Shown here piece by piece: positions 16,860 through 26,277 of a DNA stretch of 64,000 nt. The translations under genes and the position numbers were made by a program. The notes under the pieces were generated by a model, which worked only from the letters and a program-made list of their open reading frames with translations, was not told the origin of the DNA and did no database searches. The first letter of the stretch is position 1. Each line of letters starts with the position of its first letter. This stretch comes from Candidatus Ribeiella danica (GTDB lineage Bacteria > Chloroflexota > Chloroflexia > Chloroflexales > Roseiflexaceae): contig JADKFS010000001.1 of assembly GCA_016717335.1 (NCBI GenBank), forward strand, positions 434,001-498,000. The letters are read 5' to 3'.

Positions 16860-17807
16860 ATGAAGAATACCACACAGCGATCGGTCATACAGTGGCTGCT
16901 TGATTCTGACCCTTCCATTCGATGGCAGACGCTGCGAGATCTGACCGATGCGCCCGAGGAGGAGGTCGCGGCCGAGCGCGCGAAGGTCGCGACCGAGGGC
17001 TGGGGCGCACAATTGCTTGCCGGCCAGGGGCCGAATGGGTACTGGGGTACCGGCACGCCTAACCCCGAGTGGGTCACCCTCCAGACCTTGCTGTTGTTGC
17101 GTGAGATGGGGCTGGACCCAACGAGCGAGCAGGCCCGGCGCGCGGTCGAGCGCGTGCACGACAACGTGCGGTGGCAGGGCGTGCTGCCGCAGGACGCCGC
17201 CTGGCACGGCAGGCCACTGTTTGCCGGCGAAGTCGAGCCGTGCATCAACGGGCGGGTCGTGGTGGCCGGCGCGTACTTCGGCCAGGACGTGCAGAGCATC
17301 GTCGAGCGGTTGCTGGGCGAGCAGCTGAGCGATGGCGGCTGGAACTGCGAGCAGGAGCGCGGCTCGACGCGTGGCTCGTTTCATACCACGATCTGCGTCC
17401 TGGAGGGACTGCTGGAGTACGAGCGAGTCACCGGCGGCTCGACCCCTGTGACGGCGGCCCGTGCGCGCGGGCAGGACTATCTCCTCGAGCGCCGCCTGCT
17501 GCGCCGGCTTTCGAACGGCGCGGTGATCGACCCGGCCTGGACGCAGTTCTCGTTCCCTACCGGCTATCACTACGACGTGCTGCGTGGGCTCGACTACCTG
17601 CGCAGCGCGGGGGTGCCCCCCGATGCACGTATGGTCGAGGCGATCGAGCTGGCCGCATCCAAGCGCGACGCGGAAGGCCGCTGGCCGCTGGAGAACGTGC
17701 ATCCCGATCAGCTGGACGCCGAGCCGGGCGTGGAGGAGGACCAACCAAGCCGCTGGAACACGCTGCGCGCCGTACGGGTGTTGGACTGGTATTGGGCACG
17801 AGGCTAA
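16860..17807 (+). CDS. Terpene-cyclase-fold (prenyltransferase/squalene cyclase repeat) protein
   Basis: 315 residues. The ATG at 16860 was chosen because the protein-like sequence (VIQWLLDSDPSIRWQTLRDL) begins there. The chain is a series of helix pairs with conserved turns such as PEWVTLQTLLLLREMGL, SDGGWNCEQERGSTRGSFHTTICVLEGLLEY and GRWPLEN. This is the alpha/alpha-barrel pattern of squalene/oxidosqualene cyclase and prenyltransferase repeats. It lacks a DxDD motif, so a cyclase reaction is unlikely. Many bacterial homologues are annotated only by fold and the role is unknown. It has no strong ribosome binding site and no obvious operon partner other than the fragment just upstream. Confidence 0.72.
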   Translation: MKNTTQRSVIQWLLDSDPSIRWQTLRDLTDAPEEEVAAERAKVATEGWGAQLLAGQGPNGYWGTGTPNPEWVTLQTLLLLREMGLDPTSEQARRAVERVHDNVRWQGVLPQDAAWHGRPLFAGEVEPCINGRVVVAGAYFGQDVQSIVERLLGEQLSDGGWNCEQERGSTRGSFHTTICVLEGLLEYERVTGGSTPVTAARARGQDYLLERRLLRRLSNGAVIDPAWTQFSFPTGYHYDVLRGLDYLRSAGVPPDARMVEAIELAASKRDAEGRWPLENVHPDQLDAEPGVEEDQPSRWNTLRAVRVLDWYWARG

Positions 17808-17978
17808 CGCAGATGGCGCAGGATGGGGACGGGCCGGAGATTGAGAAGAACAAGACAGAATTAATACTACAACGCAGGGTTGGTGATGAACCGCATCAGG
17901 ATGCGGCGCGCGATAAGCATAAGCTAGAAATGTGATCGCTCACACGCGCTTGGCGAAACGGCGATGGGCGTGAAGGTG

Positions 17979-20234
17979 TCAGCGTGCTGTGCCGCCACGG
18001 GCCCGCCACACTGCCTGGATCGCCGGGAGGTGGCGCAGCGCTTCCTGGTAGCCAAGGTCGATCAGCTCCGCATACTCGTCGAAGTCGAGCATGCCGAAGC
18101 GGCCTAGCTGCGGCTCGATCAGCACGTCGGCCAGCTGACGGAACGCCGGCGATTTCAAGCGCTGGGCGATGTTCACCTCGATCGAGCGCAGGAGCGTCTC
18201 GAACAGCGACGGCGCTTCGACCCGGCGGGCGAACGGGTTGATCGCGCGGAACAGCACATCCCAGCCGGAGACGGCGGCGCCAAACTGATAGCGCCGCGCT
18301 CGATCTACCAGCGGCGAGACATTGCTGCCGATCACCAGCCCATCCTGGCAGCGCTCGCGCACCAGGTCGAGCGGGAAGTTGTTCAGCACCGCGCCGTCGA
18401 CCAACACCGCGCCATCGTGCAGCACAGGGGCGAACATTCCCGGTATAGCGCTCGTGGCCCGCAGCGCGCGCCAGAGCGAGCCGGTGGTGTGCACGAGCGG
18501 CTCGGCATGCGTCAGATTGCTCGATACACACACGAACGGTCGCCAAAGATCTTCGATTTGGATATCGCCGCAGACCTCGCGCAGGATCGAGGTGACGCGG
18601 CCTGAGGATAGGAACGAGACCAGCGGTAGGGTCAGGTCGAGCAGTTTCCTGCGGACGGAGAAGGCGCGCACTAAGTCGACCCTGCGCTGTGTGGGCATGT
18701 CCATTGCCAGCATTGCGCCCACGAGCGCGCCCATGCTCGTCCCGCCGATCAGGTCGATCTCTACGCCATCCTCCTCCAGCGCGCGGATCACCCCGATATG
18801 GGCGAGGCCGCGGGCTGAGCCGCCGCTCAGCGCCAGTCCGGTTGCTCGCCCGGTCAAGCGCCGCACCAGTCGGCGCCAGTCCTGCTCGTTGCGCATCCGC
18901 AGGTGATGGTGCGCGTGGACGCGCCGTTTCTCGAGCCAGGCCATGGTACCGGCCGGCTGTACGCAGTCATCGCGCTGCACCAGCACGAGCTCCGCCTGCG
19001 CGCGCACCCCACTACGCCAGAGCTGTTCCTCGACGGCGCCAAGCGCCGGCGCGTCCGACGCGTCGCCCAGCAGCACGATCCGGTCGGCCTGCCGTAGGCA
19101 GCGCTGTGTCCAGGCCGACCAGGACGACGTGGCCTCGTAGACAACATAGCTGTGGTCGGCCTCGTGCTGGCCCAGCCAGCCGACTAGCGCAACATCCATG
19201 GGGTGCTCGGCCTCGATCTGGGCGCCGCCCGCCAGCCCAAATGTGCGGTCAACCCGCGCGCTGTCCAGGTGGAGCGTTGGGCCCTGCTCCGCCAGCGCCG
19301 CGGCCAGGCGCTGGGCAAAGCTCGCGAGCGGGGCCGATCGGCTGATCGGCAGGATCGCGAAGGTTGCCCCCCGGCCGCTGGCCGGCCGGGCGCCGCTGAT
19401 GAGCTGCTGGGTCCGCCGGGCGATCAGATGAGACATCTGAAGCATCACGTGCGGATACCGCTTGTGCAGCCGCTCGAAGGTAGCCTGTGACAGCCGAACG
19501 ACGTCGGTATCGCGCACGGCCGTCGCGGTGGCGGAGCGCGGCGAGCCGGTGAGCAGGCCAACTTCGCCGACCGTCTCGCCGCGGCGCACCTGCCCAACCA
19601 CGGCGGTGGTGTCATGTGCGTCTGTCACCGTTACACTCAGCCGGCCGTTGATGACGATGTAGAGAGCGTCGCCTGGGTCGCCGGAGCGGAACAGCAGCTC
19701 GCCCGCGGCCAGGTGGTGCCACTCCAGCGCGGCCTCCAGCTCGCGCAGCGCCGGCGAGTCAAGCGCACCGAAGAGTTTCGACAGTATATCGGCGAGCTGG
19801 TCACGCCGTAAGCGCGGGAGCACGGTCTGCGCCAGCGCAGCGATCTGCTGGGGGCGCCGCTCGGCCAGACCCCGGACATCCTCAAGTGCCACCTGCATCA
19901 GCTCGGTGTCTTCGAGCGCAACGATCGTCGCGGTGCGCGCCTGGCCGGTGAGCAGCGCCAGCTCGCCGACACATGCCGGCGGCACGAGCTCGTCCACGAC
20001 AGTTTGCGTGCCGTCCGGGTTAATTATTTGGACGGCAAGGCGGCCGCTCATGATCAGATAAAGCGCCTCGGCCGAGTCGCCCTGGTGGAACAGGACCTCG
20101 CCGGCCGTCAGGCGCATCGGGCTGAGGGCCTGCTCGAATGCCGTATCGTATGCGGTGTCGAGACCGTTCAGCACGCGCTTCGCGGCGCGGGCGGCTTCAA
20201 CATCGGTCACGTTATCATGGGTGGATTGAGCCAT
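17979..20234 (-). CDS. Patatin-like phospholipase with two cyclic-nucleotide-binding domains
   Basis: 751 residues. Two CNB domains lie at about residues 30-150 and 155-275, each with an FxxGDxxxxLYxxxxGRL core. A middle linker domain (about 285-450) resembles the region found in neuropathy-target-esterase-like proteins. The patatin domain has the oxyanion loop GGSARG near residue 478, the Ser nucleophile in GTSMG near 507, and the Asp of the dyad in DGAVLNN near 617. NTE-type enzymes hydrolyse lysophospholipids at membranes. The CNB arginines expected for cAMP binding are not clear, so ligand binding is uncertain. The start lies five bases after the stop of the FHA-ABC transporter gene, so the two form an operon. 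Confidence 0.9.
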   Translation of the reverse strand: MAQSTHDNVTDVEAARAAKRVLNGLDTAYDTAFEQALSPMRLTAGEVLFHQGDSAEALYLIMSGRLAVQIINPDGTQTVVDELVPPACVGELALLTGQARTATIVALEDTELMQVALEDVRGLAERRPQQIAALAQTVLPRLRRDQLADILSKLFGALDSPALRELEAALEWHHLAAGELLFRSGDPGDALYIVINGRLSVTVTDAHDTTAVVGQVRRGETVGEVGLLTGSPRSATATAVRDTDVVRLSQATFERLHKRYPHVMLQMSHLIARRTQQLISGARPASGRGATFAILPISRSAPLASFAQRLAAALAEQGPTLHLDSARVDRTFGLAGGAQIEAEHPMDVALVGWLGQHEADHSYVVYEATSSWSAWTQRCLRQADRIVLLGDASDAPALGAVEEQLWRSGVRAQAELVLVQRDDCVQPAGTMAWLEKRRVHAHHHLRMRNEQDWRRLVRRLTGRATGLALSGGSARGLAHIGVIRALEEDGVEIDLIGGTSMGALVGAMLAMDMPTQRRVDLVRAFSVRRKLLDLTLPLVSFLSSGRVTSILREVCGDIQIEDLWRPFVCVSSNLTHAEPLVHTTGSLWRALRATSAIPGMFAPVLHDGAVLVDGAVLNNFPLDLVRERCQDGLVIGSNVSPLVDRARRYQFGAAVSGWDVLFRAINPFARRVEAPSLFETLLRSIEVNIAQRLKSPAFRQLADVLIEPQLGRFGMLDFDEYAELIDLGYQEALRHLPAIQAVWRARGGTAR

Positions 20235-20239
20235 ATTCT

Positions 20240-22855
20240 TCAGCTCCGCCGATCCTTGAGTTTGAGCAGCAATGCCGTGATCGCGACGCCCGCGCCGACG
20301 AACAGCAGCAGGATGAGCCAGGTATAGCGAAGGTGTTCTGGCGAACGGATAAACGCATCGGGGAAGAGATCGGCCAGCGCCGGCGCGCAGTTCGCCGCCA
20401 GCGGGCTGCCGTTTGGCAGATCGCAGAACTGGTTGATGTTGACGCTCGTGCCCAGCGCGTCGACGGCCCAGCGGCTGATCATCAGCCGGGAGATCGCTTC
20501 CGAGAGGCTGTCCGGCTCGAGGCGGAAGACCAGGCCTGTGAACACGATCTGGGGCACCAGCGCCAGCGGCACCATGCTAATCGCCTGATCGCTGGTCGTG
20601 CATAGCGCGCTGATAATCAACCCCAGCGCCATGCCGGCGAGCGATGCCAGCACCATGCTGATATACAGCTCGGGCACCTGCAGGAACATCGCGCCCATAA
20701 GCCCGGCAAAATCGACCTTCAGCGCCAGAATCCCCAGCAGCGCGGCGTTCTGAATCAGCACGAGGATGCTCAGCACCATCACCTTCGAGAAGACGTACGG
20801 CAGCAGCGCGAGGTTCGAGAGCCGCTCACGCCGGTAGATCGCCTGCTCTTTCGTGATCTCGCGCGCGGCATTGATCACGCCGAACCAGACGCTGATCGGC
20901 GCCAGGACGAACAGCAGGCTCTGCGCCTGCAGCCGGGGGATCAAGCCCTCGGCGGTCGCGCCGGTCACGACGTCGCTGCGGATCAGGAGCAGGTTCATCA
21001 AGCCGATAATCGGCGCCTGGAGCAGCAGGATCAGCAGGTTCCAGCGATCGCGGATGGTCAGCTCGACGTAGCGCCGGGTCAGCAGCGCCAGCTGGCGCAG
21101 CGGCGACTGGCGCGCTACGCGTGGTCGATGCGCCGGCGTCGTGTTCTTCACCGGCATGGGCGACGAGCTGGCGAGGCGGCTGGCAACGTAGCGCTGGTGG
21201 ATCGCGGAGCCGCGATATTTCAGCTCCCACAGCTCGGCGAGCGTCGGCGGCTCGGCCTGCTGGGGGTGCTGCTGGCGCCAGCCAGCGTACTCGCGGGCCA
21301 GGTTCGCCTGCACGAGCGGATCGCTCTCGTCGGCGCTGCCTTCGAGGCGGGTGTAGATGTCGGAGAACAGGCCGCTCGCTACGCCGAAGAAGCTCAGCGC
21401 ATCGGCCGGCGGCCCAAAGAAGACCATCCGCCCACCGGCCATAAAGACGACATGATCGCAGAGCGCGATGTTCTCGGTCGCGTGCGTGACCAGCACCACT
21501 GTGCGCCCGCCATCGGCCAGCTGGCGCAGCGTATGCATCATCTTCTTTTCCAGCCCCGGGTCGAGGCCGCTGGTCGGCTCGTCGAGAAAGAACAGGCTGG
21601 GGTCGGCCAGCAGCTCGGCGGCGATGCTGACGCGCTTGCGCTGCCCGCCCGAGAGGGCATCAACCTGCTTGGCGCGGTGCGGGAGCATCTCGACATCTCG
21701 CAGCGCGCGCTCCACCCGCTGGCTGCGCTCGGCCGCATCGCTGTCGGCCGACAGGCGCAGCCGCGCTGCGTAATCCAGGGCCCGATCGACCTGAAGTGTC
21801 TGGTGCAAGATGTCGTCCTGGGGCACGTAGCCCATCAGCGCGCGGTATGCGTCGAAGTGCTGGTAGAAGTCGTCGCCGTTCACCAACACCTGGCCGCCCT
21901 GGGCGCGCGCATAGCCGCTCATCGCCCGCATCAGCGTAGTCTTGCCCGCGCCGCTGCCGCCCACGATCGCGACAAACTCGCGCGCCTCGATGCTCAGGGA
22001 TACCGAAGCTAAGATCTTCTTCTGCTGGCCGTTGGCTGTTACAGTGTGCGTAAGGTCGCGCACATCGATACGCATGCCGCGGCGCTGGTCGTACTGGTCG
22101 AGGCGGTTGGTCTGGTACACCAGCTTGAACGGCCCGATCTGGATGATGTCGCCGGCGTTGAGCGAGTGCTGGCTGACACGCTGGCCATTCACGAAGGTGC
22201 CGTTGGAGCTGCCCGCGTCACGCAAGATGTGGCTGCCGTCCGGCAGACGATCGACCCAGGCATGGACGCGCGAGACGGTCGGGTGTTGGAGCAGCACAGC
22301 GCAGCCCTGCCGCCCGATCGCGGTGCGCAGCTGTTTGGGATCGAGCTGATGGTTCTTGATCGCTGGCGCCTGCTCGGCCATCTTGAGCAGCGGATTTTTA
22401 TAGGTTAGAGTAACCACCGCGCTGCTGGTGGCGTGGCGGAGCTCGAGCACATCACCGTCATGCAGCAGGTAGGGCTGATCCTCTTGCGGCTGGTCCCGGA
22501 TGGTCAGGCGATTAGGTGCTCCAAGGTGCACCAGGCGGTGCCCCAGGCCCTCCGGCTCGATACGGGCCTGGTCGCGCGCCGCGAACGGCACCTCTAGCAC
22601 GAGGTCGTTTGGTCCGTGGATTCCACCCTGGGCTGTGCGGCCCAGCTTCAAGGGATGCTGGGCGAGCTGCACGTCGAACTGGCGCTCATTGCCCTGGTAC
22701 TGTTCGTGCACCGTAAGGACCGCGCCGGACAACATAGTATCAAACAGCGCCCGCCCGCGGTTGGCAGCCTCCGGCCGCCTCATAGACGGGCCGTCGCCAG
22801 GCTGCTGGGTCGCCTGGCGTGTCTTAGGAGCGCTAGGCTGTTCCTGATCGATCAC
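20240..22855 (-). CDS. ABC transporter (ABCG type) with FHA domains
   Basis: 871 residues from a GTG at 22855 with AGGAG eight bases upstream. A degenerate FHA-like domain (about residues 55-140) precedes a typical FHA domain (about 170-250) with IGR, SRVHAWV, and DAGSSNGTFVNG, which should bind phosphothreonine. The ATPase follows with GGSGAGKTTL (Walker A), LSGGQRKRVSIA (signature) and LFFLDEP (Walker B). The last 280 residues form an ABC2-type membrane domain of about six helices with a periplasmic loop. This half-transporter layout is that of White/ABCG exporters, and the FHA part suggests control by Ser/Thr kinases. Substrate unknown. It is coupled to the CNB-patatin gene, which hints at lipid handling. 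Confidence 0.92.
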   Translation of the reverse strand: MIDQEQPSAPKTRQATQQPGDGPSMRRPEAANRGRALFDTMLSGAVLTVHEQYQGNERQFDVQLAQHPLKLGRTAQGGIHGPNDLVLEVPFAARDQARIEPEGLGHRLVHLGAPNRLTIRDQPQEDQPYLLHDGDVLELRHATSSAVVTLTYKNPLLKMAEQAPAIKNHQLDPKQLRTAIGRQGCAVLLQHPTVSRVHAWVDRLPDGSHILRDAGSSNGTFVNGQRVSQHSLNAGDIIQIGPFKLVYQTNRLDQYDQRRGMRIDVRDLTHTVTANGQQKKILASVSLSIEAREFVAIVGGSGAGKTTLMRAMSGYARAQGGQVLVNGDDFYQHFDAYRALMGYVPQDDILHQTLQVDRALDYAARLRLSADSDAAERSQRVERALRDVEMLPHRAKQVDALSGGQRKRVSIAAELLADPSLFFLDEPTSGLDPGLEKKMMHTLRQLADGGRTVVLVTHATENIALCDHVVFMAGGRMVFFGPPADALSFFGVASGLFSDIYTRLEGSADESDPLVQANLAREYAGWRQQHPQQAEPPTLAELWELKYRGSAIHQRYVASRLASSSPMPVKNTTPAHRPRVARQSPLRQLALLTRRYVELTIRDRWNLLILLLQAPIIGLMNLLLIRSDVVTGATAEGLIPRLQAQSLLFVLAPISVWFGVINAAREITKEQAIYRRERLSNLALLPYVFSKVMVLSILVLIQNAALLGILALKVDFAGLMGAMFLQVPELYISMVLASLAGMALGLIISALCTTSDQAISMVPLALVPQIVFTGLVFRLEPDSLSEAISRLMISRWAVDALGTSVNINQFCDLPNGSPLAANCAPALADLFPDAFIRSPEHLRYTWLILLLFVGAGVAITALLLKLKDRRS

Positions 22856-23164
22856 AGTTCTATCTCCTGTCTGGCACCTCGAGCGATGCGCCAGCGCGTT
22901 ATGTTGGAGTTTATGTGGGGCGCGTCCCCGCCGCATTCCTTCGGATGTCCCCCGCCGCGTCCTTTCGCAGGTTCGCCAGCAATTCTGTTCCTTGGAACCA
23001 GCGCCGCCGACACAGGCACCCCTGTGCCGCTATTGTATCGCCGCACTACCGCCTGTGACCATTGGTCTTATGATGTACTTTGCTCATCTTTTGGGGTTAA
23101 GCCAGCCGCCGCGCCGCAATCGCCAAGGCGGGCATAGCGCAGCCGCCGAGCGTAGCTCGACGGC

Positions 23165-23300
23165 GAGCCGCCCTCCGGCGGTCTGAAGCCCGCAGCTATC
23201 TGGCACAAAGCCCGCCGCCGCAGGCTGAATCAGGTCGCGCCCGCGGCCTTCGTCGTGGTAGCCCGTCCGTTCACGGGCCGGGCGAGCCAGCGGCGCGACT
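23165..23300 (+). repeat. Dispersed intergenic repeat, copy 1
   Basis: CTGAAGCCCGCAGCT, AAGCCCGC, GGCTGAATCAGG and ACGGGCCGGGCG occur in the same order as at 60340-60460. It lies in the 830-base gap between the divergent FHA-ABC and STAS genes. The rest of that gap (22856-23164 and 23301-23688) shows no supported gene. Confidence 0.65.
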
Positions 23301-23688
23301 TTCGGGCACGTGGGGTGGAGAGGTGTAGCAACGTCATCTTACCGCGTATCGGAGACCCGCGCGACGCCGATTCGGGAATGGGCGTCGGCGGGGGAGCAGG
23401 AAGCGACGGCGCTTCGGGGCGTGGAGGGAGCAGCGACGGCGGTTCAGGAGCCGGCGTCGGTAGGGCGCGCAGCGAGGCAATTTGGCAACACCCGTCACCT
23501 GAGCGACAGAGCCGCCTCCATCGTATCCAGCGGAGATGCCATTACGATCGGCCGTCTTATTGCCCTGTGTTCCTGTGCACGGAACTGCAAATATCTAGGA
23601 GCCATATTGCTACCGATCCCCACGTTGCTGCGCGATATACTCGCGGCACGACGGCGGTTGTGCCGTCGCACGATTCAAGGGCGCATGC

Positions 23689-24774
23689 ATGATGGCACAC
23701 CTCCTATCACTGCTGAATATTCGCTCATCCGACCCTGATATCCAGCGCCGCGGGCGCAATGTCGTCATCGTCGGCAGCGGTCTCTCGGCGCTGGCGATCC
23801 TGCTCATCGTTGTCGCGATGTCACAGCAGGCGCCGCCGATCGCACCCGTCGTCCTGGGTGCTGCCTCGGCGGTGTTTCTCAGCACTACTTTTCTGGCTCG
23901 CTCCGGCCGGGTCACCCTCGGCGCTCTGCTGATCATCGCAACGAGCATCCTCGGCAACCTGACGATCGTGGCAACCGACCCCAACGCGCCAAGTCTCCCC
24001 TTCTTTCTCATCGTTGCGACCCTGCTCGGCACGGTGCTGCTGCCACCGGCGCTTATCTGGGTCGTGCTGCTTCTCTGCGCAGGCGGCGCTTTCCTAACCA
24101 CGGCGCTGTTCGCACCCGAGCTGCGCAGCAGCCATATCTGGAATGAGGCGAAGATCAACAGCACCGTTCTGATGGGCACGGTTGCCATCATTGGGTATCT
24201 CAGCGCCCGCGGCACGCGGGCCGCCCTCGCGCAGGCCGATTCCGCCCGCGCTGATGCTGAGCGGACGAGCCAACTCCTGGCGACGACCAACGCCACCCTC
24301 GAACTGCGGGTCGAAGAACGCACCGCGGCCCTGCGTGCGATCGCAGACCAGCACCGCGCCGTCGCCGAGGAGCTCCAGTCCAGCCTCAGCGCCCAGCAGG
24401 AGCTTAACCGCATCGTCGCCGAGCTCTCGGTGCCGATCATACCCGTCAGCGCCGACACCCTGGTTGTCCCGCTCGTCGGCGCCATCGACAGCGCCCGTGC
24501 CCAGCACGCCCTCAGCGGCGTCCTTGCGCACGTCGAGCATGGCGATGCCCGCACCATCATCCTCGACATCACCGGCGTCGCCGTCGTCGATACGCAGGTC
24601 GCCACCATGTTGCTCCAGCTTGCTGCAGCCGCTCGCCTCATGGGCACGATGACGATCCTCGCCGGCATCCGCCCCGAGGTTGCGCAGACCCTGGTCCAGC
24701 TCGGCGTCAACCTCAGCGGCATCCGCACGGTCGCGACGCTCCAGGAGTGTCTCATGCTGCGCGTGCGGCCTTGA
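23689..24774 (+). CDS. Membrane STAS-domain sensor/regulator
   Basis: 361 residues. Five or six hydrophobic helices occupy about residues 22-180. A coiled coil of about 50 residues follows (ALAQADSARADAERTSQLL to LELRVEERTAALRAIADQH), then a C-terminal STAS domain (about 245-360). The STAS core has VPLVGAIDSARAQ and ILDITGVAVVDTQVATMLLQLA, where the Thr/Asp pair resembles the phosphorylatable region of RsbR/RsbS-type stressosome proteins. The layout suggests that a membrane signal is passed through the coiled coil to a partner-switching module. No kinase or phosphatase gene is adjacent. The start is one of two neighbouring ATGs with a weak AAGG upstream. Confidence 0.8.
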   Translation: MMAHLLSLLNIRSSDPDIQRRGRNVVIVGSGLSALAILLIVVAMSQQAPPIAPVVLGAASAVFLSTTFLARSGRVTLGALLIIATSILGNLTIVATDPNAPSLPFFLIVATLLGTVLLPPALIWVVLLLCAGGAFLTTALFAPELRSSHIWNEAKINSTVLMGTVAIIGYLSARGTRAALAQADSARADAERTSQLLATTNATLELRVEERTAALRAIADQHRAVAEELQSSLSAQQELNRIVAELSVPIIPVSADTLVVPLVGAIDSARAQHALSGVLAHVEHGDARTIILDITGVAVVDTQVATMLLQLAAAARLMGTMTILAGIRPEVAQTLVQLGVNLSGIRTVATLQECLMLRVRP

Positions 24775-24801
24775 CCCAGCGCCCGCAGTAGCGCGCCCGC
24801 G

Positions 24802-24918
24802 CTACACAAAGACCCTCTTGCCAACAGAGAAGGTCGGCTCGCCATGCGAGGGCCGCTCAGTGATCTCGGGCAGCAGTGGGCAAAAATGCCGCACCCGTGC
24901 GATCTGATCGTCGCTCAT
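24802..24918 (-). pseudogene. Truncated MmcQ/YjbR-like protein
   Basis: 38 codons beginning MSDDQIARVRHFCPLLPEI and continuing to TERPSHGEPTFSVGKRVFV, then a stop. This matches the N-terminal third of the MmcQ/YjbR family (normally 110-120 residues; the ERPSHGEPTF stretch is its hallmark). The remainder is missing and only 27 bases separate the stop from the end of the STAS gene. It begins nine bases after the APH gene on the same strand. Confidence 0.65.
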
Positions 24919-24927
24919 CGCCAAGCC

Positions 24928-25974
24928 TCAGGTACTTTCGCCTCGGCGGAAGGAGCTTCCCCGCGCGCTTTCGGTGAGCCGGTGGTACGTCCGGTGGGCG
25001 ATGTCCACCACGTTATTCGGGAGAAATTGATTGCTCCACTGCAAGGCTTTCAGGCGATCGTCCACGCTCCCATGCATGCCAAAGATCAGCTCGGCGTCCT
25101 CGGCGATGTCCACCAGGATCCGCTCGTAGCGATAGTAGCTGAGCGCAACCAGATCGATCTCGGTCTGACCGTAGCCCTGGTAGAACCAGCGTGCGTCCTC
25201 CTCGCTGTTCCAGATGCCGCCAACCCCGCCGCCAATAAACATCAGGTCGCGCTCTTTGGGCGCCAGAATCGGCTCGTCCCAGTCGACGATCGCCAGCTCG
25301 TCGTCTGCACGCACCAGAACATTGCGGCCGTGCAGGTCCGCGTGACACACCACAAAGTCAGCGGCGCGCTGCCACAGGGCGCGCGCGAGCTGTTCCGCGC
25401 GCGCGACCATGCGCCGGATCTCGTCGCGCTGCGTCAGCCAAAAGGCCGTAAAACGCGCCGCAATCGGGTCCGCGAAGCGCTCTTGTTCCACCTGTTGGTG
25501 AAATAGCTTCACGCGCTCACGCCAGCGCGGCGAATACGCCTCCCGTGGCACACGCGCGGCCAGGTCGGCGGGCAAGACAGTGGTATGAAGAGCATTCAGG
25601 CTCTGGCCGAGCGCGATCCAGTGCGTTTTCGACAAGGCGGCATCAAAGCCGGTCTTGCCTGCGAAAAACGGGTAGAGGATCCAGGCAAAGCCCTGCGCTC
25701 GCGCCCACAACGTACCGCTCGTCGTCGCGATTGGCGCCATGACCTGTCGGATTCCTTGCGCGTGCAGAAACGCGGGCAGCGCGACCGCGACCGGGTTGAC
25801 ATCCCCGCGGCGCAGCTTGAGAAAGTACGATATGCCAGTGTCGGCGGCGACGCGGTATACCGCGCTGTTGACATACCCGAGGGGCAGAAAGGTCACCTGC
25901 GTGATGCGCAGCCCGAAGCTTTCGCGTAAACGCGCGATGATGCTGTCGTCGGAGATGTCGGGCTTCGTCAACAT
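24928..25974 (-). CDS. Aminoglycoside phosphotransferase-family kinase
   Basis: 348 residues from the ATG at 25974 (MLTKPDISDDS), where conservation with small-molecule kinases begins. The N-lobe has a nucleotide-binding region with YFLKLRRGD. The catalytic loop is VVCHADLHGRNVLV and the metal site is IVDWDEP, as in APH and choline-kinase-like enzymes. The length and the GFAWILYPFFAG region are closest to spectinomycin-type APH(9) or to fructosamine/homoserine kinase-like proteins. The actual substrate could be an antibiotic or a metabolite, and the sequence does not decide. The ribosome binding site is weak. Confidence 0.82.
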   Translation of the reverse strand: MLTKPDISDDSIIARLRESFGLRITQVTFLPLGYVNSAVYRVAADTGISYFLKLRRGDVNPVAVALPAFLHAQGIRQVMAPIATTSGTLWARAQGFAWILYPFFAGKTGFDAALSKTHWIALGQSLNALHTTVLPADLAARVPREAYSPRWRERVKLFHQQVEQERFADPIAARFTAFWLTQRDEIRRMVARAEQLARALWQRAADFVVCHADLHGRNVLVRADDELAIVDWDEPILAPKERDLMFIGGGVGGIWNSEEDARWFYQGYGQTEIDLVALSYYRYERILVDIAEDAELIFGMHGSVDDRLKALQWSNQFLPNNVVDIAHRTYHRLTESARGSSFRRGEST

Positions 25975-26172
25975 AGGCGACGCGAAATCACATTGCGGGC
26001 GATCTGTCGAGAGATCGTGTCTGTCATCGTGTAGAATTGCCTCGTCAGCGCGAGCCTGTTTCACATATCCCGCTCGCCTGCCGCGCTCTACCAGTGGGCA
26101 GTCGGCAGCACGACGGGTCGCATCACGACGGCATCTCGTTCTTGCGTCGTGGCTCAATGCGTTTGCTCACAG

Positions 26173-26277
26173 CTAATGAATTTTGACAATCAAAGTCGGT
26201 AACGAGATAGCCAGGATCGCATCGTAAAGCGGCCGTAGCGTCTGGCATTACCGGGTTTGATCGTCAAATTTCATTAG
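26173..26277. mobile_element. MITE-like element, 105 bp with 27-bp terminal inverted repeats
   Basis: The ends CTAATGAATTTTGACAATCA and, read inward from the other side, CTAATGAAATTTGACGATCA match at about 23 of 27 positions. The centre is non-coding. One end overlaps the last bases of the GNAT gene and supplies its TAA stop. No target duplication was identified. Confidence 0.6.

Noticed and set aside
24928..25974. Assigning the APH-like gene as an antibiotic resistance gene
   Set aside because: Catalytic motifs are those of the whole kinase superfamily and nothing in the neighbourhood points to an antibiotic.
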